From NCBI RefSeq assembly GCF_041146395.1, contig NC_091006.1:3416001-3480000 (forward strand): a stretch of DNA of 64,000 nucleotides. The letters run 5' to 3'. The position numbers and the translations under genes are program-made. Shown here one piece after another: positions 1-55,258 of the stretch. Position 1 is the first letter of the stretch, and each line of letters begins with the position of its first letter. Below the pieces are notes generated by a model that saw nothing but the letters and a program-made list of their open reading frames with translations, was not told where the DNA came from and did not search any database. The DNA is from Eulemur rufifrons (lineage: Eukaryota; Chordata; Mammalia; Primates; Lemuridae).

Positions 1-1339
1 AAACAAACAAAACAGATGAGGCCAGGTCCCCTGGCCGGCATCGCCTGAGTCTGAGCACAGCTGTGCTGGGGAGTGGGGAGCCCTCCTCCCCCAAGACAAT
101 CAGCCCTGCCTCCTGCCTCCACCTCTGCCCCAAGTCCTGACATGCAGGACTCCCTGCCCTCACCCTGGGTCCCTGCGTGGGGCTGGAGCTGGCCGTGCTC
201 CTGGCAGGTTTTAGGGACACCCACGAGGTCGCAGGGTCCCATCAGCACACACGAGAGCAGCTCGCTCACTCCCAGCCCAGCGAGCCGGCGATCCGCACGG
301 CAGGGTGGCGGCCCGACCTGCCCAGGCGGCATCCAGCCTGTGTTCAAAGCACCACACCCCTGGGCAACCAACACCACCTGCTTTAGAAGATTTTTATTCC
401 CCAGCTAGTTAAGAAAAGAATTCTAAAGTTCAGATAGCAGAAAAATAGCTGCAGACCCTTTCTTCTCTCTTCCGTCTCTCCATGGAACCAGCCCACACAC
501 ACTTCCTGACACCAGCCGTGGGTCAGCCCTGTGCTGACAGATGAGACGTGGCCCCCAAGAAGACGCCTCCAGACTCCCAAGGACACAGACCACAAAACTG
601 CGTCACAGAGTGACGCGGGACGTGACGGTGAAATGTGCCCGTGGGAGGGAGCGGGGGTGGCAGGGAGTGGGGCAAAAAGAGGAGTTGACCCACCTCTGGG
701 CTCCGGATGGCCACAGGGGCTTCAACTTGGAGGGCAGGGCCCTCCTCAAATCTGGCCAGGGACACCCACAACATGACAGCTCCCCAGATGTCCATCTTCC
801 CGCCACCTTCAGGGGACCGACCCCTCTAATCCCACCCGTCCTGTAGGAACCGGCTCCATCACTCACCCTTGTCATCTTGGTCCCTGCCCCCCAGCCCCCA
901 CACACTTTAGGCTCTGAGCCCCAAGGCCGGCGCTGTTTCCCCTGGGCATCTTCCCCGGCCAGGCAAGGTGGGCGCGGCGCATGGCAGGTGTGCCAGGAGG
1001 GCCAACGGGCCGGGCCGCACGCTGGCTTGACGCCACTCAGCACCCTGGAGGCGGCCGCTCCTGGCGCAGTGTCAGGGCGCACCCAGCGTGGTCGCTGGCT
1101 CCAGGCCCGTTGCTCTGGGAGCTGCCCTGGTCCACAGAGGCAGCTGGGCCAACCGGGGGTCTTCGAGGTGGGGCAAGGGTCTGGAGGGAGAGGTCGGCAG
1201 TCTGCAGACAGGTGAGATCTCCCAGAGCTCAGCCTGGCAGGAGACTCTCCTCCTACCAACAGCCAAGTGCAACGCGGGACTTCACTTGTATCCCGACTTG
1301 AACAAATCAACTCTAACAAGATAGTTTTAGACCAATATG

Positions 1340-1605
1340 GGGAAGATATTGATAATATTAAGGAATTGTTGTTCCTTTGTGTAGATGTGATAATGGCATG
1401 GAGGTTAGGAAAAGGCAAAAAATATCCTCGTTAACTGAGATAGCTACCGCAGTATTTACAGGCGAAATGATAGGGTGTCTGGGATTCACTATTAAAATAA
1501 CCTGGTAAACAAAACTAAATAAAAAACCTGATGGGGACTTTGGGGTTCATTATACTATTCTATTATTTTTGATATCTGAAATTTCTCATTAAAAGAAAAA
1601 AAAAA
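1340..1605 (+). mobile_element. Ancient repeat resembling an old L1-type 3' end
   Basis: The order GGAAGATATTGATAATATTA, AAGGAATTGTTGTTCC, GTGATAATGGCATGGAGGTT, AGTATTTACAGGCGAAATGA, TGTCTGGGATTCACT, TTCATTATACTATTC and GAAATTTCTCATTAAAAG matches a common mammalian interspersed repeat that I recall as the 3' end of old LINEs. Family assignment is uncertain; repeat status is likely. Confidence 0.55.
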
Positions 1606-2939
1606 GACCTCCATTACCTGGAGGGGCAAAAGAGCTGGGGGAGTATTCCAGGGCCCCTGCCCCGGCCCCAGCGCGCACGCAGCCCTGTCCACAGGCTGGG
1701 CAGCGTCAGGCCCTGGGACGCGTGGGGAGGGTGGCTCAGGACACCCCCTGCCCCAGGACCCACCTTCAGAGCTGGACGCCCCGCAGCACAGGGCACCAGC
1801 CGCCGCGTGCAGCAGACAGCAGGGCTCCATGCCGGGACGGCTATTCTTGCTCCCATTTCTTGGTTATTTTTATTTGAGGCACCAGCTACGGGTCACTGTG
1901 ATTCAACTCAGTTGGGAGCAGGTTTCTAGGGCAGGGCCAATCTGAGGGACCCACTGTCCAGCCCACCTCCCTGGGGTGGCCCCACAGCACTCTGCCTATC
2001 CCAGGTCCTGGGGGGCAGGGACCCCGGGAGACCAGAGCACGCATGCCAGCCTGCAGCAGCAGCCACGGACACAAACACGAGACAGCTCTGCACGCCCAGC
2101 CCCATCCTCCTCGGCTTCACGGAGCTGGGTCTTTGATGCACACAGGGTACGTGCCCCTCCTGGGACTTCCCCTCCTGGGACGCCACTGCACCCAGGTCAA
2201 GGCCATTTTAACCCCTTCCTGCCTGGCGGAAGAAGAGAGGAACATGGAGCCTCACTGTTCAGAACTCCTTTCAGGGTAGACTTTGAAAAAGACACCTGTC
2301 CCCACGCCATAGCAACGGTGACCGGAAGCATCCATGCTGACCACTGCCGGCCCGACCTGACCAGCGCGGACAAAGCAGGCGGCTGGGGCCTGGGAGAGCA
2401 ACGTGGAACTGGCATCAACCCCCCTCCAGAGCCAGGACCCCCCCCAACCCCACACAGAGCAGGCCCCGAGGGCAGCCTGGGGGCACCCGGGTGCACTTTG
2501 GCCCTGCTAGGTGGGGAGGGGGCCGGGCAGGAAAGGGAGGCCTAGGGTAGGGAGGGGCGAATGGCAGCCTCTTCAGCCTCCTCTCCCCAGAGCTTCCAGA
2601 TGGTGCCACTGCTGAGAGAAGACTCTGGAACGCGGGCCTGCTGCCCCAGGACGTGGGTGACAGGGCAGCCACTGGAGCAGTCTGGGTCTGACCCAGGGCT
2701 CTCTCACACCGTGGGCGGCAGCATGCTGACCCCTGGGGCCTGGAGCGGGGCCAAGCTGACCAGGCCACACCCATGACGGCCGGGCGGCCCTGGGAGGCTC
2801 CCCTGGCACCACCTAATCGGAGCCGAAGGCCCGTGGAGCTTCTAGAGCGTTTTATGAGCCGTTTAACCACCCTTCGACCCCGTCTTCCAAGCACAGCGGA
2901 CATAATGGCCGTGTTTACACATAAAAACAGCAAGCTGTT

Positions 2940-3260
2940 TTACTAGCGGCTTTCAGAGTCGCAAGAGCGGCTATTTGGTAAAGTCTCCTCAAACTGCAGA
3001 AGCGAAGTCCGAGGGCGGCGTGATGGGCACTAAACCAGCCTGAGAAGCCATCCGCGACCATCACCATCAAACACGCCGCCGAGAGCCGAGCAGGCGGCCA
3101 CAGTCAGAAGAAGGATAATCTCTGCCCGAGACCCCGGAGTCCCGCTCACCACCCCGCTCAACGTGTGCGTGTCGCCGCCGCGCCTCATCTGTTACTCGCT
3201 CGGGGAACGTAAATTGCTGCTTTTTGCATTTTAATCTTTACCCGGAGAATCACGGCGGCT
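2940..3260. promoter_or_regulatory. Intragenic CpG-dense block beside PEPD exon 9
   Basis: By hand I count about 30 CpG dinucleotides in about 320 bp at moderate GC content. Observed/expected is therefore around or above 1, well beyond ordinary methylated intron. It contains CGCCGCCGAG, GTCGCCGCCGCG and ACTCGCTCGG stretches, then an A/T-rich TTTGCATTTTAATC patch just before the exon 9 donor. It is a candidate small CpG island, enhancer or intragenic promoter. Function is inferred. Confidence 0.45.
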
Positions 3261-3263
3261 TAC

Positions 3264-46623
<43,360 letters not shown>

Positions 46624-46640
46624 GTTCGCCCGGTACGAGG

Positions 46641-46649
46641 GTCACGTGA
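46641..46649. promoter_or_regulatory. E-box GTCACGTGA (USF/MiT-TFE 'CLEAR'-like site) next to the PEPD start codon
   Basis: GTCACGTGA contains the palindromic CACGTG E-box with the preferred GT flank of the CLEAR consensus GTCACGTGAC. It lies 18 bp upstream of the PEPD ATG, so it is in the 5' UTR or at the transcription start. Factors known to use such sites are USF1/2, MYC/MAX and the TFEB/TFE3/MITF group. Binding here is an inference. Confidence 0.55.
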
Positions 46650-46681
46650 ACTGAGGCATCAGCTGAACGCGGCCGGGTCCC

Positions 46682-46742
46682 CCTGCGGGCCGGGGGCGGG
46701 GCTGGGGCGGGGCCGGGGGGCGGGGATTCTTGCCCCGCCCCT
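46682..46742. promoter_or_regulatory. GC-box array upstream of PEPD
   Basis: The + strand shows consecutive GGGGGCGGGGC, TGGGGCGGGGCC and GGGGGGCGGGG boxes, then CCCCGCCCC. These are Sp1/KLF motifs placed about 60-120 bp upstream of the start codon. The G-tracts could also form a G-quadruplex on the strand that serves as template for PEPD. The transcription start is probably in or just left of this array (inference). Confidence 0.65.
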
Positions 46743-46976
46743 TCCAGCGGCCGTCTGGCCGGACGGGTGGGGCGGAGTCCTGGGGAGGAGCCGGGACCCA
46801 CCCGGGGCCTCCGGCAGCAGTGCGGTGGGGCGGAAGGGGGCAGCATCCGGGGCCTTTCCAGGGCAGGAGTGTGAATCTGAAGCAGTGGCCGCTGGTTCTG
46901 GTTCAGACCCGGACCTGGAGGCCCAGCCCGCGGGGAGAGAACTCTCGGGAATAAAGAAACGGTGGAGGAGGAGGAT

Positions 46977-47020
46977 GGGGAGGGGAATGGGGAGGGGGGT
47001 GGGGAGGGGGGTGGGGAGGA
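46977..47020. repeat. 12-bp G-rich tandem repeat upstream of the PEPD promoter
   Basis: Units GGGGAGGGGAAT (46977), GGGGAGGGGGGT (46989 and 47001) and a partial GGGGAGGA (47013). The many G4 tracts make it a strong G-quadruplex candidate on the + strand, 350-400 bp upstream of the start codon. Confidence 0.85.
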
Positions 47021-47404
47021 TACTGACCCAGGCCAGGGCGGGGCAGAGGTGACCACTGTTGCTGAAGAAGAGAAAGGGCTTGAACAAAGGCTGGGGCCAT
47101 TGGAGGAACCAAACGCTCAGTGCCCAGGAGAGGGAGTGTGGGGAGAGAGGACAGCCCCTGTGGGGCCTTGCATCAGGGTGGCTGAGTTAGGTAGGACCTT
47201 TTCCAAGTTCCCTCAAAGGCAGAATGGAGCAGAACCTGGAGGGAGGCCAGGGAGGAGGGCCGGGGAGGAGGGTGCACAGTGGAGAGGGGTTCAGGAGGGA
47301 GGGTCTCCCACAGGGCTTGCCCCTCTGCCCAGCTGGGCACTGGTGTTGGGCGCCGAGTCCTACAGAGAGGGGGCGGGAGGAGATCAGGAAGCATAGGCTG
47401 CCCT

Positions 47405-47590
47405 CCCTACTGCCAACAGGTACCGGGCACTTACGGGCACTGGCCTGAATGCTCTGCAAACGTCAGCGCATAGAAATCTCACAGCAGCCCTGTAGGGCAG
47501 AGACTATCCTTAATGCCATCTTACAGACAGGACACTGAGGCCCAGGGAGGTGGAGAACAAGCTAGAGCTCACACAGGGGCCACGCTCACG
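47405..47590 (-). mobile_element. MIR SINE relic, antisense
   Basis: ACCGGGCACTTACGGGCACT, ATAGAAATCTCACAGCAGCC, GCCATCTTACAGACAGGACA and CTGAGGCCCAGGGAGGTGGA follow antisense MIR order over nearly the whole element. Confidence 0.7.
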
Positions 47591-48770
47591 CAGTCGCACC
47601 CCTGAGGAGTGACCCACACTGACTATGGGAGGGCAGGGGGTTCTGGGATCCTGGGTCACACGAAGGTGTACACACGTGTACGGACAGGAGCTAGGGCCCA
47701 GCACATGCCCACAGGGCTCCTGACCGCAGCCCCCAGCTGTCCCGCAGCTGGAAGTGGCTTCTGGTAAAAGGGCTTGGGTTGGGGGCTGCTTCTTGTTTCT
47801 TTGTTGAGACAAGGATGGTGGGACACCATCATGACAGCCAGGCTGGTGGGAACCAGGGGCTAGGACTGGAGAAGAGCTGCTGTCTGTCCCCACAAAGCAG
47901 GGAGGAGCGTAGGCCCCTTGAATGGGTGGAGCGGAGCCAGACATAAGCGGGGTGGGGGTGGGGTGAAGGGCACATGGCACGGCTGCTGGGAATCCCAGTG
48001 CCGTCCTGCTGTCCTCCTCTGTCAGGAGGGAGCTAATGGGGCCACTAGTGTCACAGGGCTGCTGTAGGATTTCATGCTCAAATGTGTCACAGCCAGAGAA
48101 GCCAAAGCTGTCAGGAGGAAGGTGGCACATCCAGACAGCCCTTCCCACCCCTCACCCAGACCCTGCTAAGGCGGAGGAGAGTTGTTGGAAAAGGGGGGCC
48201 TCCTTCCTTCTGCCCCTTCCCTCGACACACAGGCACTTCTCAGGGGACCCTGACGTGAAGACAAGACTGAAGAGGCTCTCTCCGCCCTCTTGCCAGTTTC
48301 CAGGGAGGAAAGCAGGGGCACAAGGGGCCACACCCCACTACCTGGCCCCGGGAGGGGGGTCCTGAGATCTTGGACCCCTCTTAAGCAGTAGCTCCACCTT
48401 CAACAGAAGACACTCAAATCCCTAACAAGGGACACTTTTAAAAAATAACAAAGGGTGAACAGAATGAGCTTTTCATGCTCCTTTGTGGAAGGAAAACCTG
48501 TCCCCCAGCTAACTGCACCTGCTCCCACCATTTCTTTTGACATAAAATATGTCAAAGTTAAGCCAACTGCCAGCTCTGTTTATTAATATGAAAAAGAAGT
48601 AATTATCCTAAACATTCACAAAATAGTAGTGGGGGAAGGCACCCACCAATCGAGTGGAGTGCGCTGGTTTGTGGCAGTGACAGAGAGGCATTGCCCACGG
48701 CTGCTGCCCACCCAGGCCTGCCCTGCCAGCAGTTCTGTAAGCCTGGCACAGCGGGCTGCCCCGCACCCTT

Positions 48771-48788
48771 CCCCCCCCCCCCCCCCCC
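48771..48788. repeat. Poly-C run (C18)
   Basis: Eighteen consecutive C in intergenic DNA. Such runs are unstable and prone to sequencing-length error. Confidence 0.9.
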
Positions 48789-50379
48789 GGTCAGAGGCTC
48801 TAGCAGGGGCTCCAGGAGAAGCTGCCCAGGGTGCGGGAGCAGCTTGCGTAGTTACTCATGCAGGGCAGACCCAGGACGCCGCTGGGAGCCAGGAGGCAAT
48901 TGGAGAAAGATTGATTTAGAGAGTCGGAGTGAGAGTGTGTAAATCAGCCGCAGGAGAGCGCCCCAGGCGGCACACTCAGGCTTCACGCGGCATTGCCTTC
49001 GAGGTCACAGTCCCCTGGCAGAAACAGTCTCCCAGTAGTAATGCCCTACAGGTGGCTGGGAGGTGTCTGTACCCAGACAGCTGCATCGCTAGAGCATCAC
49101 ACTCAGCAGAAGTGCCCCCCATCCCCCCCAGCCAGAGACCTGCACAGGAAGCTCTGTCCTGGGAAGACTACGCCTTTGTCCCCGGGACAGTGTGGGGCCA
49201 GGTTTCCCTGCTCTGCTCACCTGCCTCAGTCTAGCCACCACTGAGGACGCTGCTGAAGGCTGGCTGCCTGGAGCTGGCAGGCCCAGACATGGTGACCTGC
49301 CAGGCTCTGACTCAGGAGCCACCCTTGGGGCCACGCAGGGTGTCCCCTGGAAGACCCGTGGCATGGGCCTATCCGTCTTCCACAGTGTTATCAAGGACCC
49401 TGCTCTGGCAGAAGGCTCTGTGGGAGCAAGCTTGAGGTGGCCAAACACTGGCTCTGCCCCAGCTGCTGAGCTGTGACCCATGTTATGAGGGCTAGGAGCC
49501 CAGCCCCTGTCCTGGAGGAACTTCGGACAGCAATCGGGGGGAGGGGGGGTGCAGACGAAGAAGAGGAGCCTTCGCATTGTCCCCAAGGAGCCCACCACCT
49601 GGGAGGGCTGCAGAGCAGGGCTCCATGCTGTTACTTCTCCTTGCTAGTCAGGGGACACTGAAGGATTTTGAGCAGGGAGCAGTGGGTCCGAGCCCATCCC
49701 TCAGGCAGGAGCTCAGGAGGGTTGGCAGAGAGAACTGGAAAGAGCCATCTTGAAGATCCGTACCAGCCACGAGGGGCCAGCAGCCTCAGATGGCAGAACC
49801 CCACACGGGATGGCATTTGGGTTTTGTGATTGTTTTTGCTGAAAAGAGAAGACTTGTGCAGAAAACCAGCACCAAGTAGAATGCAAAGAAAGAAAAAGAG
49901 GGGGTGAGACGGGGCAGAGTGGCACATTGCAACGCAGCCTCTCCCCAAGTGGGGAAGGAAGGATCGTAAAGCTCACGGGGTGTCCAGGAGGTTGGCTCTC
50001 CATCCCGGGGCTGGCAGATCCCAGCCTTCACCCTTTGCGGGTCCGCAGCGACAGCCACACCTCTCCCACTCCTCCCTCCAAGGCCACACCCCAGCCATCA
50101 CCGCCATCTGTCAGCCCCTCAGAGGACCCACCTCTCACCCTCTACTCCTCCTGCCCCTCCTCCCCTGGCCCAGCCCACCTGGGCGTCCTGCCCGCAGGAA
50201 AGAGGTGGGCAGAGCCGCGGGGACTTCCCAAGGAAACCCCCGTCACCGCCTCCGATGAAGTGGTCCCTGCTGAGTGCTTTGCCGGAGTCTATGAGGCAAT
50301 TCAAGATGAGAAATGGAACGGTGGCTTCGGAGTGGCCCATCATTCCAACAGCACCTGAAAAACCTTGAAGGAAACAAGC

Positions 50380-50760
50380 TCTTTTTGTGTGTGTGAAAAT
50401 GGGGAATATATTGTTTTTCGCTGTTTGGAAGACTGTTTTCTCATCTTGAAATCACAAGCTGTTTTCTTCCAGGGAGACTTATAAATACATCCAATTATCG
50501 ACGTTCAATATAGGAAATAAAGTTCTGGAATGGCTTTCTTCCACGCGCTCGGAATGGGCTGGCCAGGTTAGGCAGGTGATAATTACTTTTATTTCTCACA
50601 AGCCGTATCGGTGTGGAGTGGCTGGAAGTTCCACCTTTTATTGCTCTCAACTTCTATTACATTTTCCACGTTGTGTTGGGCGTTCATTGGTATAACTTTA
50701 CTACCCCATTTCAAGTTCTTGATAAAAATGAGATGAAATTTCTAATTTCAATAGTATGAG
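50380..50760. other. A/T-rich unique block, 4 kb upstream of PEPD
   Basis: Low-CpG, A/T-rich sequence with CCAATTATCGACG, GGAAATAAAG, GATAATTACTTTTATT and repeated GGAATGG-type TEAD cores. No repeat family recognised. It could be a conserved non-coding element or simply an unclassified ancient repeat. Confidence 0.25.
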
Positions 50761-51489
50761 TGCAAAGTCCCCAAGTAGGGTGATTTGGTTCTGCAGCTTG
50801 TGACCTGGAGAGAAACTCGCTGCGGGGATGGGCTGTCCTTCTGCCCAGCTCCAAGTCACTCAATGTCTCTGGCTGGACAGTGGGTCTCTGCTGGCATTCA
50901 CAACCGGCCACCGGCTCCTGCCTGCTTTCTGAGCCTGCCTCTCCTTCCACAGTGCCACCTAACATCCCTCCAAGGCATCCCTCTTCTACTCGAGGTACCC
51001 AGACCCAGGGGCTGTCTGCTACCGAAAACCCTGGTGATCGCAGAGACTCGGAAGAGGAAGAGACGGCGGCCAGGCAGCCATGCAGGGGAGCGGCGAGAGA
51101 GCCATGGGGAGGGGCAGGCCGGAGCAGAGGAGAACAGACAGGGCTGAGGTCAGGAGTAACTGCAGCAGAAACAGAGGGAGGAGAAACAGGGAATCCGGTC
51201 TTGGCGGTGGCATGCACAGAAGGACAGGTGGCCGCAGCGGACACAGTCTGTGGTGCTTTCATGAAGTGCTAAAAGCGTCCTTCTTAACATGACCCACAGC
51301 CCAGGCAGGGAGGCTCACTGGCCTGGCAGGGAGATCGGTGGGGCCCCCCACTGGCCAGAGAGCCCAGGCGCCCACCCCTCCCACCCCAAGACCAGCAACG
51401 GAGCAAAAGCTTGCTGAGACCAAACGTTGTGAGGCTACGGGGAGACAAACCAGAAAGGCCACTTGGGAGGGCACTCCGGAAACACCTGT

Positions 51490-52050
51490 TAAAACCAAGA
51501 AAACTGAAAACGAAGCCTTCTGACCCTAGCATTGAAATTCTCGTGATCTCCCCTCGAGAAACTCTGCCTCGTGAGCACGAGGAGACATAAACCAGAAGGC
51601 CCATTGCAGCGTTGTTTGAGATAGGGGAAAATTGGAAGCAATGTGAGTGTTTCGTGATAAGTGAATTCTCACCTACTCACGCGCTGGGAGACCAGTTCAA
51701 AGGAATGTCCCACCTGTGGGTGTCAACTCGGAGACTTCTCAACAGCGTGTTGTGTGAGAGAATCGGGAGAATGGTGTGTGCCGTGTCACACCGTGCTCGC
51801 TTGCAAAACCCATAAAAGAAGAAACCGTTCTGTAAATTCTCTGCAGACACGTGTTTATGGGTGTAAAAGCACTTAAAAGGTCTGAAAGAAAATAAACCCA
51901 GGCGGTGGTCTCAGGGAGAGGGGCCAGCTCCTAAGAGGCAGTTTGGAGGGGCTCTAACTTCACAGAATGGTCTGGTTTTTTTTCTTCTTAAGGAGATTAT
52001 AGTCATGCATTTGTGTCATTAAGAATAAATAAAACGACTTTTAAAAAGAA
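51490..52050 (+). mobile_element. Old L1M 3' end
   Basis: CATTGCAGCGTTGTTTGAGA and GGGAAAATTGGAAGCAATGT correspond to the conserved L1 3' segment 'gcattgtttataatagcaaaaattggaaacaa'. They are followed by GCACTTAAAAGGTCTGAAAG, GGTGGTCTCAGGG and an A-rich end with AATAAATAAAAC. Heavily diverged. Confidence 0.6.
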
Positions 52051-53058
52051 AATCTCTGTCTCAGAAATGCTCCTCAGCCTGTGGGGCCCCCTTTGTGATC
52101 TCTGGGGGGCTTGTTTGAATGTGAGGGAGCTGCCCCCAGACACCCCCCACCCCCACCCTGGCCGTCTCTGTCACTGTCCCAGCTCCTAGCTCCAGAGTCA
52201 CAGGTCAGACTGTCCGGGGACGGGAGTTGGTTGGTTTGTGTTTTGAAGGAAGAGTCCTGGTTGTTATTCATACGGGTCACAGAGCTCTACCGGGCTGGTG
52301 CCAGAGGGTAGCTGGGGCCCGAGGGGAGGGGGGCTCCCCAGCTGATGAGAGTCCTGACCCTGCACACGCACCCCCACCCCACCTGCCCAGCCCAGCCCAC
52401 CCCAGCCCACCCCTATACCCTACGTCTCCGTGCCCCGCACCCATCTTCCAACCTCCACCTCCCAGCCGCAGAGCCCACACACTCGACCCTGGCTCCACCA
52501 ATGCCGACCCCTGACCCCTGACCTCCACATCCACCACACCAACCGCTACTCTGACCCCCAGCCCCCCTGGCTCTCCGCCTTCCCTGTCCCAGGGCCTGCC
52601 AGCTCCTCCTCCCTCATTTCCACAGCCCTGGAGAGAGAGAAATGGGGACCAAGACTTTGGTGGGGTGGCCACCGGGGGGAAAGAAAATGGTATTTTAGGA
52701 CTTTACTCATTGAGAAGAGGAGTAGCCCCCTCCCCTTACCCAGGATTTGTAAGACTGCGCTCAGCCCCTCCTGCTTCCTGGTTTCCAGCCTCCTCTGTGG
52801 TTTCCATGGATTCCGAGATTTGCTCCTAGCACCTGAGCCTGAAAGCAAGGGGGAGGGAAGTGAGGTGGGGGGAAGTGAGGGGGGTGGCCCCCCAGCCAAG
52901 GGAGGGTGGAGAGGAAGCTGCCCCCCAACACCCCCCTGCAGGCCACCCGATGCCCCCCTCCCAGAGACCCCAGAGGTTGGCAGCTCCCAGGGGCTCCCAG
53001 GGGGTTTGCTGGGGGCTTGTGGGGGGTCTGGCATGTCTCATCCTCCTCCTGGGTGGCC

Positions 53059-53075
53059 GGGGGGGGGGGGGGGGG
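53059..53075. repeat. Poly-G run (G17)
   Basis: Seventeen consecutive G followed by CGGGG. The exact length is unreliable in most sequencing technologies. Confidence 0.9.
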
Positions 53076-54444
53076 CGGGGTGCCTGGAGGAAACATGCTC
53101 TGTCCTGAATGGCCTCAAAGCAAGCTCACTGAGACTGTCACCCCGGCTAGAACATGCCTACACTGACCACAGCAAAAGGGGACACTGTCCAAACAGCTGG
53201 TAAGGGTCACCACGTTGGTGAGAAGAGCTGTCCCAAATACTGCCTCGGCCCCTGACCTGGACCCCTAATAATGTCCCAAATCCTACAACCTGGGCCCAGA
53301 ACCCAAGCTCTGAGTTCTGACATTCAGTGAGGAGGACAGTCGGGCCAGGGGCTGAGGCCATCACTAGGTGGGTCTCCCTAGCCCCGTGCTTCTGGGCTCT
53401 AGTGCTGGCTGCAGACCTGGCCACAGGAGCGGAGACAAGAACAGTCTACGGTGGGGAGTCAGTGACCCTCGTCCACTTGGGGGTGGCCGTCACACCCAGT
53501 TTGGCTCCTGCTGGAAGCGGTGCAGGTGCTCACCACCTCCTCCCACTGAGCCGGGCCCCTGGGGCATGTGTGGGGAGGGGAGAGGTGTGAGCGCTGTCGT
53601 CTTGCCTGCCCAGCACCCCAACACCTTCCTCTTTTGGGGGCTGCCAGTGCGCAGGCCCAAGCGTGGCCAGGCCAGTGCCCCCGCCCGGAGTCCAGCTCAG
53701 CCAGCAGCGACTCACGGTGGCCGCAGCAGAGCCAGAGTCAGCCAGGGCCCAGGGCAGCTGAGCGGCTGCAGTGGCAGAGCAAGTGCCCTACGGGAGCTCG
53801 GCAGAGGCCGGCTCCTTCCCCAGCCTGGGGCCCAGCGGGCTCTGAGAGCTGCCTGACGTCCTTCCAGTGGGGTCCTTTAGCCCACACTTGCCCACAGCCA
53901 CTGTCATGGAGAGCGCTGCCTGCACAACGTTTGCCGGTGGGCGGGTGGCCTCGCTGTGCAGCTGGGTTCTTGGGGACCACCTGTGATGGAGAAGGACCAC
54001 CGCTGCACTGGCGCGGCCAGCCGGCCTCTGCCCTGGCTCCGGGGAGTCTTTAAGGCTACTAGCGCCTAAGCTGCGCTCAGACCCGCTGCACCAGGATTCC
54101 CCTGGGATTTCTGACAACTTTCTGGTTGATTCTCCTGGAAGCTGGACCTCCCCAGCCCTGTCGGCAGGGACAGGGGGCTCTAGGGGAAGGGGACAGGAGG
54201 GGAGGGTCCCCCAGAAGGGAAGGCAGGGCTAGTGCCTGGGATGGGCGCCCCTCTTCCGACAAACTGTGTGACCAGCTCCCACGGGCTCCCCATCCCTCCA
54301 CTCTGCTCCTGCCCCCTAAAGGCTGCCCGTGGGTCCCTGCCCCCACCCTCTTTGTCCCTTCACCACTCACCCCAAATCCCGTCTCAGCCTTCACAGTCAG
54401 CCAGGATGACTCACGAAACCTAGAAAAGAAACCGTTGCTTTACA

Positions 54445-54800
54445 ACCTCCAAACAGTGCTCTTCTTTGACCCAGAAACTCCACTGCTGGGTGTGCGCTCA
54501 GCAGAAGTGTGAGCACTCGCCCGGGCGGACGTGGGCTCCACGGCGCGTAGCCGCGCTGTTCCGCACAGCCCCAAACTGGAGGCCACTGAGATGCCCGTCA
54601 GCGGTAGACTGGATAAATAAAGTGGTGTTTTCATGTCAGGGAAACCACACAACAAAGAAGATGAGTCTCAGGAACACAATGTTGAGTTGAATCAGCCAGA
54701 CACTCAAACGCACATGTTGTATGATTCCATTTACTGAAAGTTAAAGAGAACACGGGGAAAACGAGTCTCAGATGACAGGAAGTAGAATAGCGGCCCCCCC
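54445..54800 (+). mobile_element. Old L1M 3' end
   Basis: TTTGACCCAGAAACTCCACT, CCCCAAACTGGAGGCCACTG, GATGCCCGTCAGCGGTAGAC, GGATAAATAAAGTGGTGTTT, GAATCAGCCAGACACTCAAA and GTATGATTCCATTTACTGAA follow the order of L1M 3' consensus text. CpG content suggests decay in a GC-rich setting. Confidence 0.75.
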
Positions 54801-55204
54801 GAAGAGTGCACGGGAGAGACGCCTGCGGGGAGCGTGGGTTTGACCCACCCAGGGGGTCAAGGGAGCCTGTGCCCGCAGCCGCGCACTCTCCGCCCTGTGC
54901 TGTACTTAGTCGAGAGAAACATTTGCATTCCCTCTTGCAAAGGCAGGAAAGGAGAAGAAACCCTAAACTGTTAGGCTCCAGTTTAAAGCCAGCTGAAGGT
55001 CCGCATCCTGCGGGGGTGCTCCCCTCTGCTGCCCCAGAGGGGCCCTGGACCCCCACACCTGGAGTCTCAGCCTGGGGGCTTCAGGGCAGCGGCGGGGGGC
55101 GGGGCGGGAAGACCCCCGGGCTCTTTGTCCCTTGGAACCCACCAGGCGCCTTTTGGCCTTGTCCTACTCGGCCCCTTGGCATCTTAGGGTGCGGGGGCCA
55201 CACC

Positions 55205-55258
55205 CTCATCCTTGAAATTCTCTTTCCCTTTCTCATCCTTGAAATTCTCTTTCCCTTT
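55205..55258. repeat. 27-bp perfect direct duplication
   Basis: The unit beginning CTCATCCTTGAAATTC and ending TCTTTCCCTTT occurs twice in tandem (55205-55231, 55232-55258) with no mismatch. The identity implies a recent duplication or an array collapsed to two copies. Confidence 0.95.

Larger units (their letters stand above)
1..3263 (-). other. PEPD: PEPD intron 9, proximal part (open at the left edge)
   Basis: Starts with donor GTAAGC. It contains an old L1-like 3' end at 1340-1605, a CpG-dense block adjoining exon 9 (2940-3260) and otherwise GC-rich unique sequence. I looked for the next PEPD exon and for other coding sequence on both strands and found none. Confidence 0.85.

Noticed and set aside
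603..1418. 271-codon open frame on the minus strand in intron 9
   Set aside because: No recognisable domain. It spans GC-rich unique DNA and part of an ancient repeat, and composition is not protein-like.
1..3263. Search for PEPD exon 10
   Set aside because: No minus-strand sequence encoding the expected LFEHYCYSRGG segment with a proper acceptor was found, so it lies outside the window.
52430..53203. 257-codon open frame on the plus strand
   Set aside because: Made of C- and G-rich low-complexity sequence, including a G17 run. No homology or splice context.
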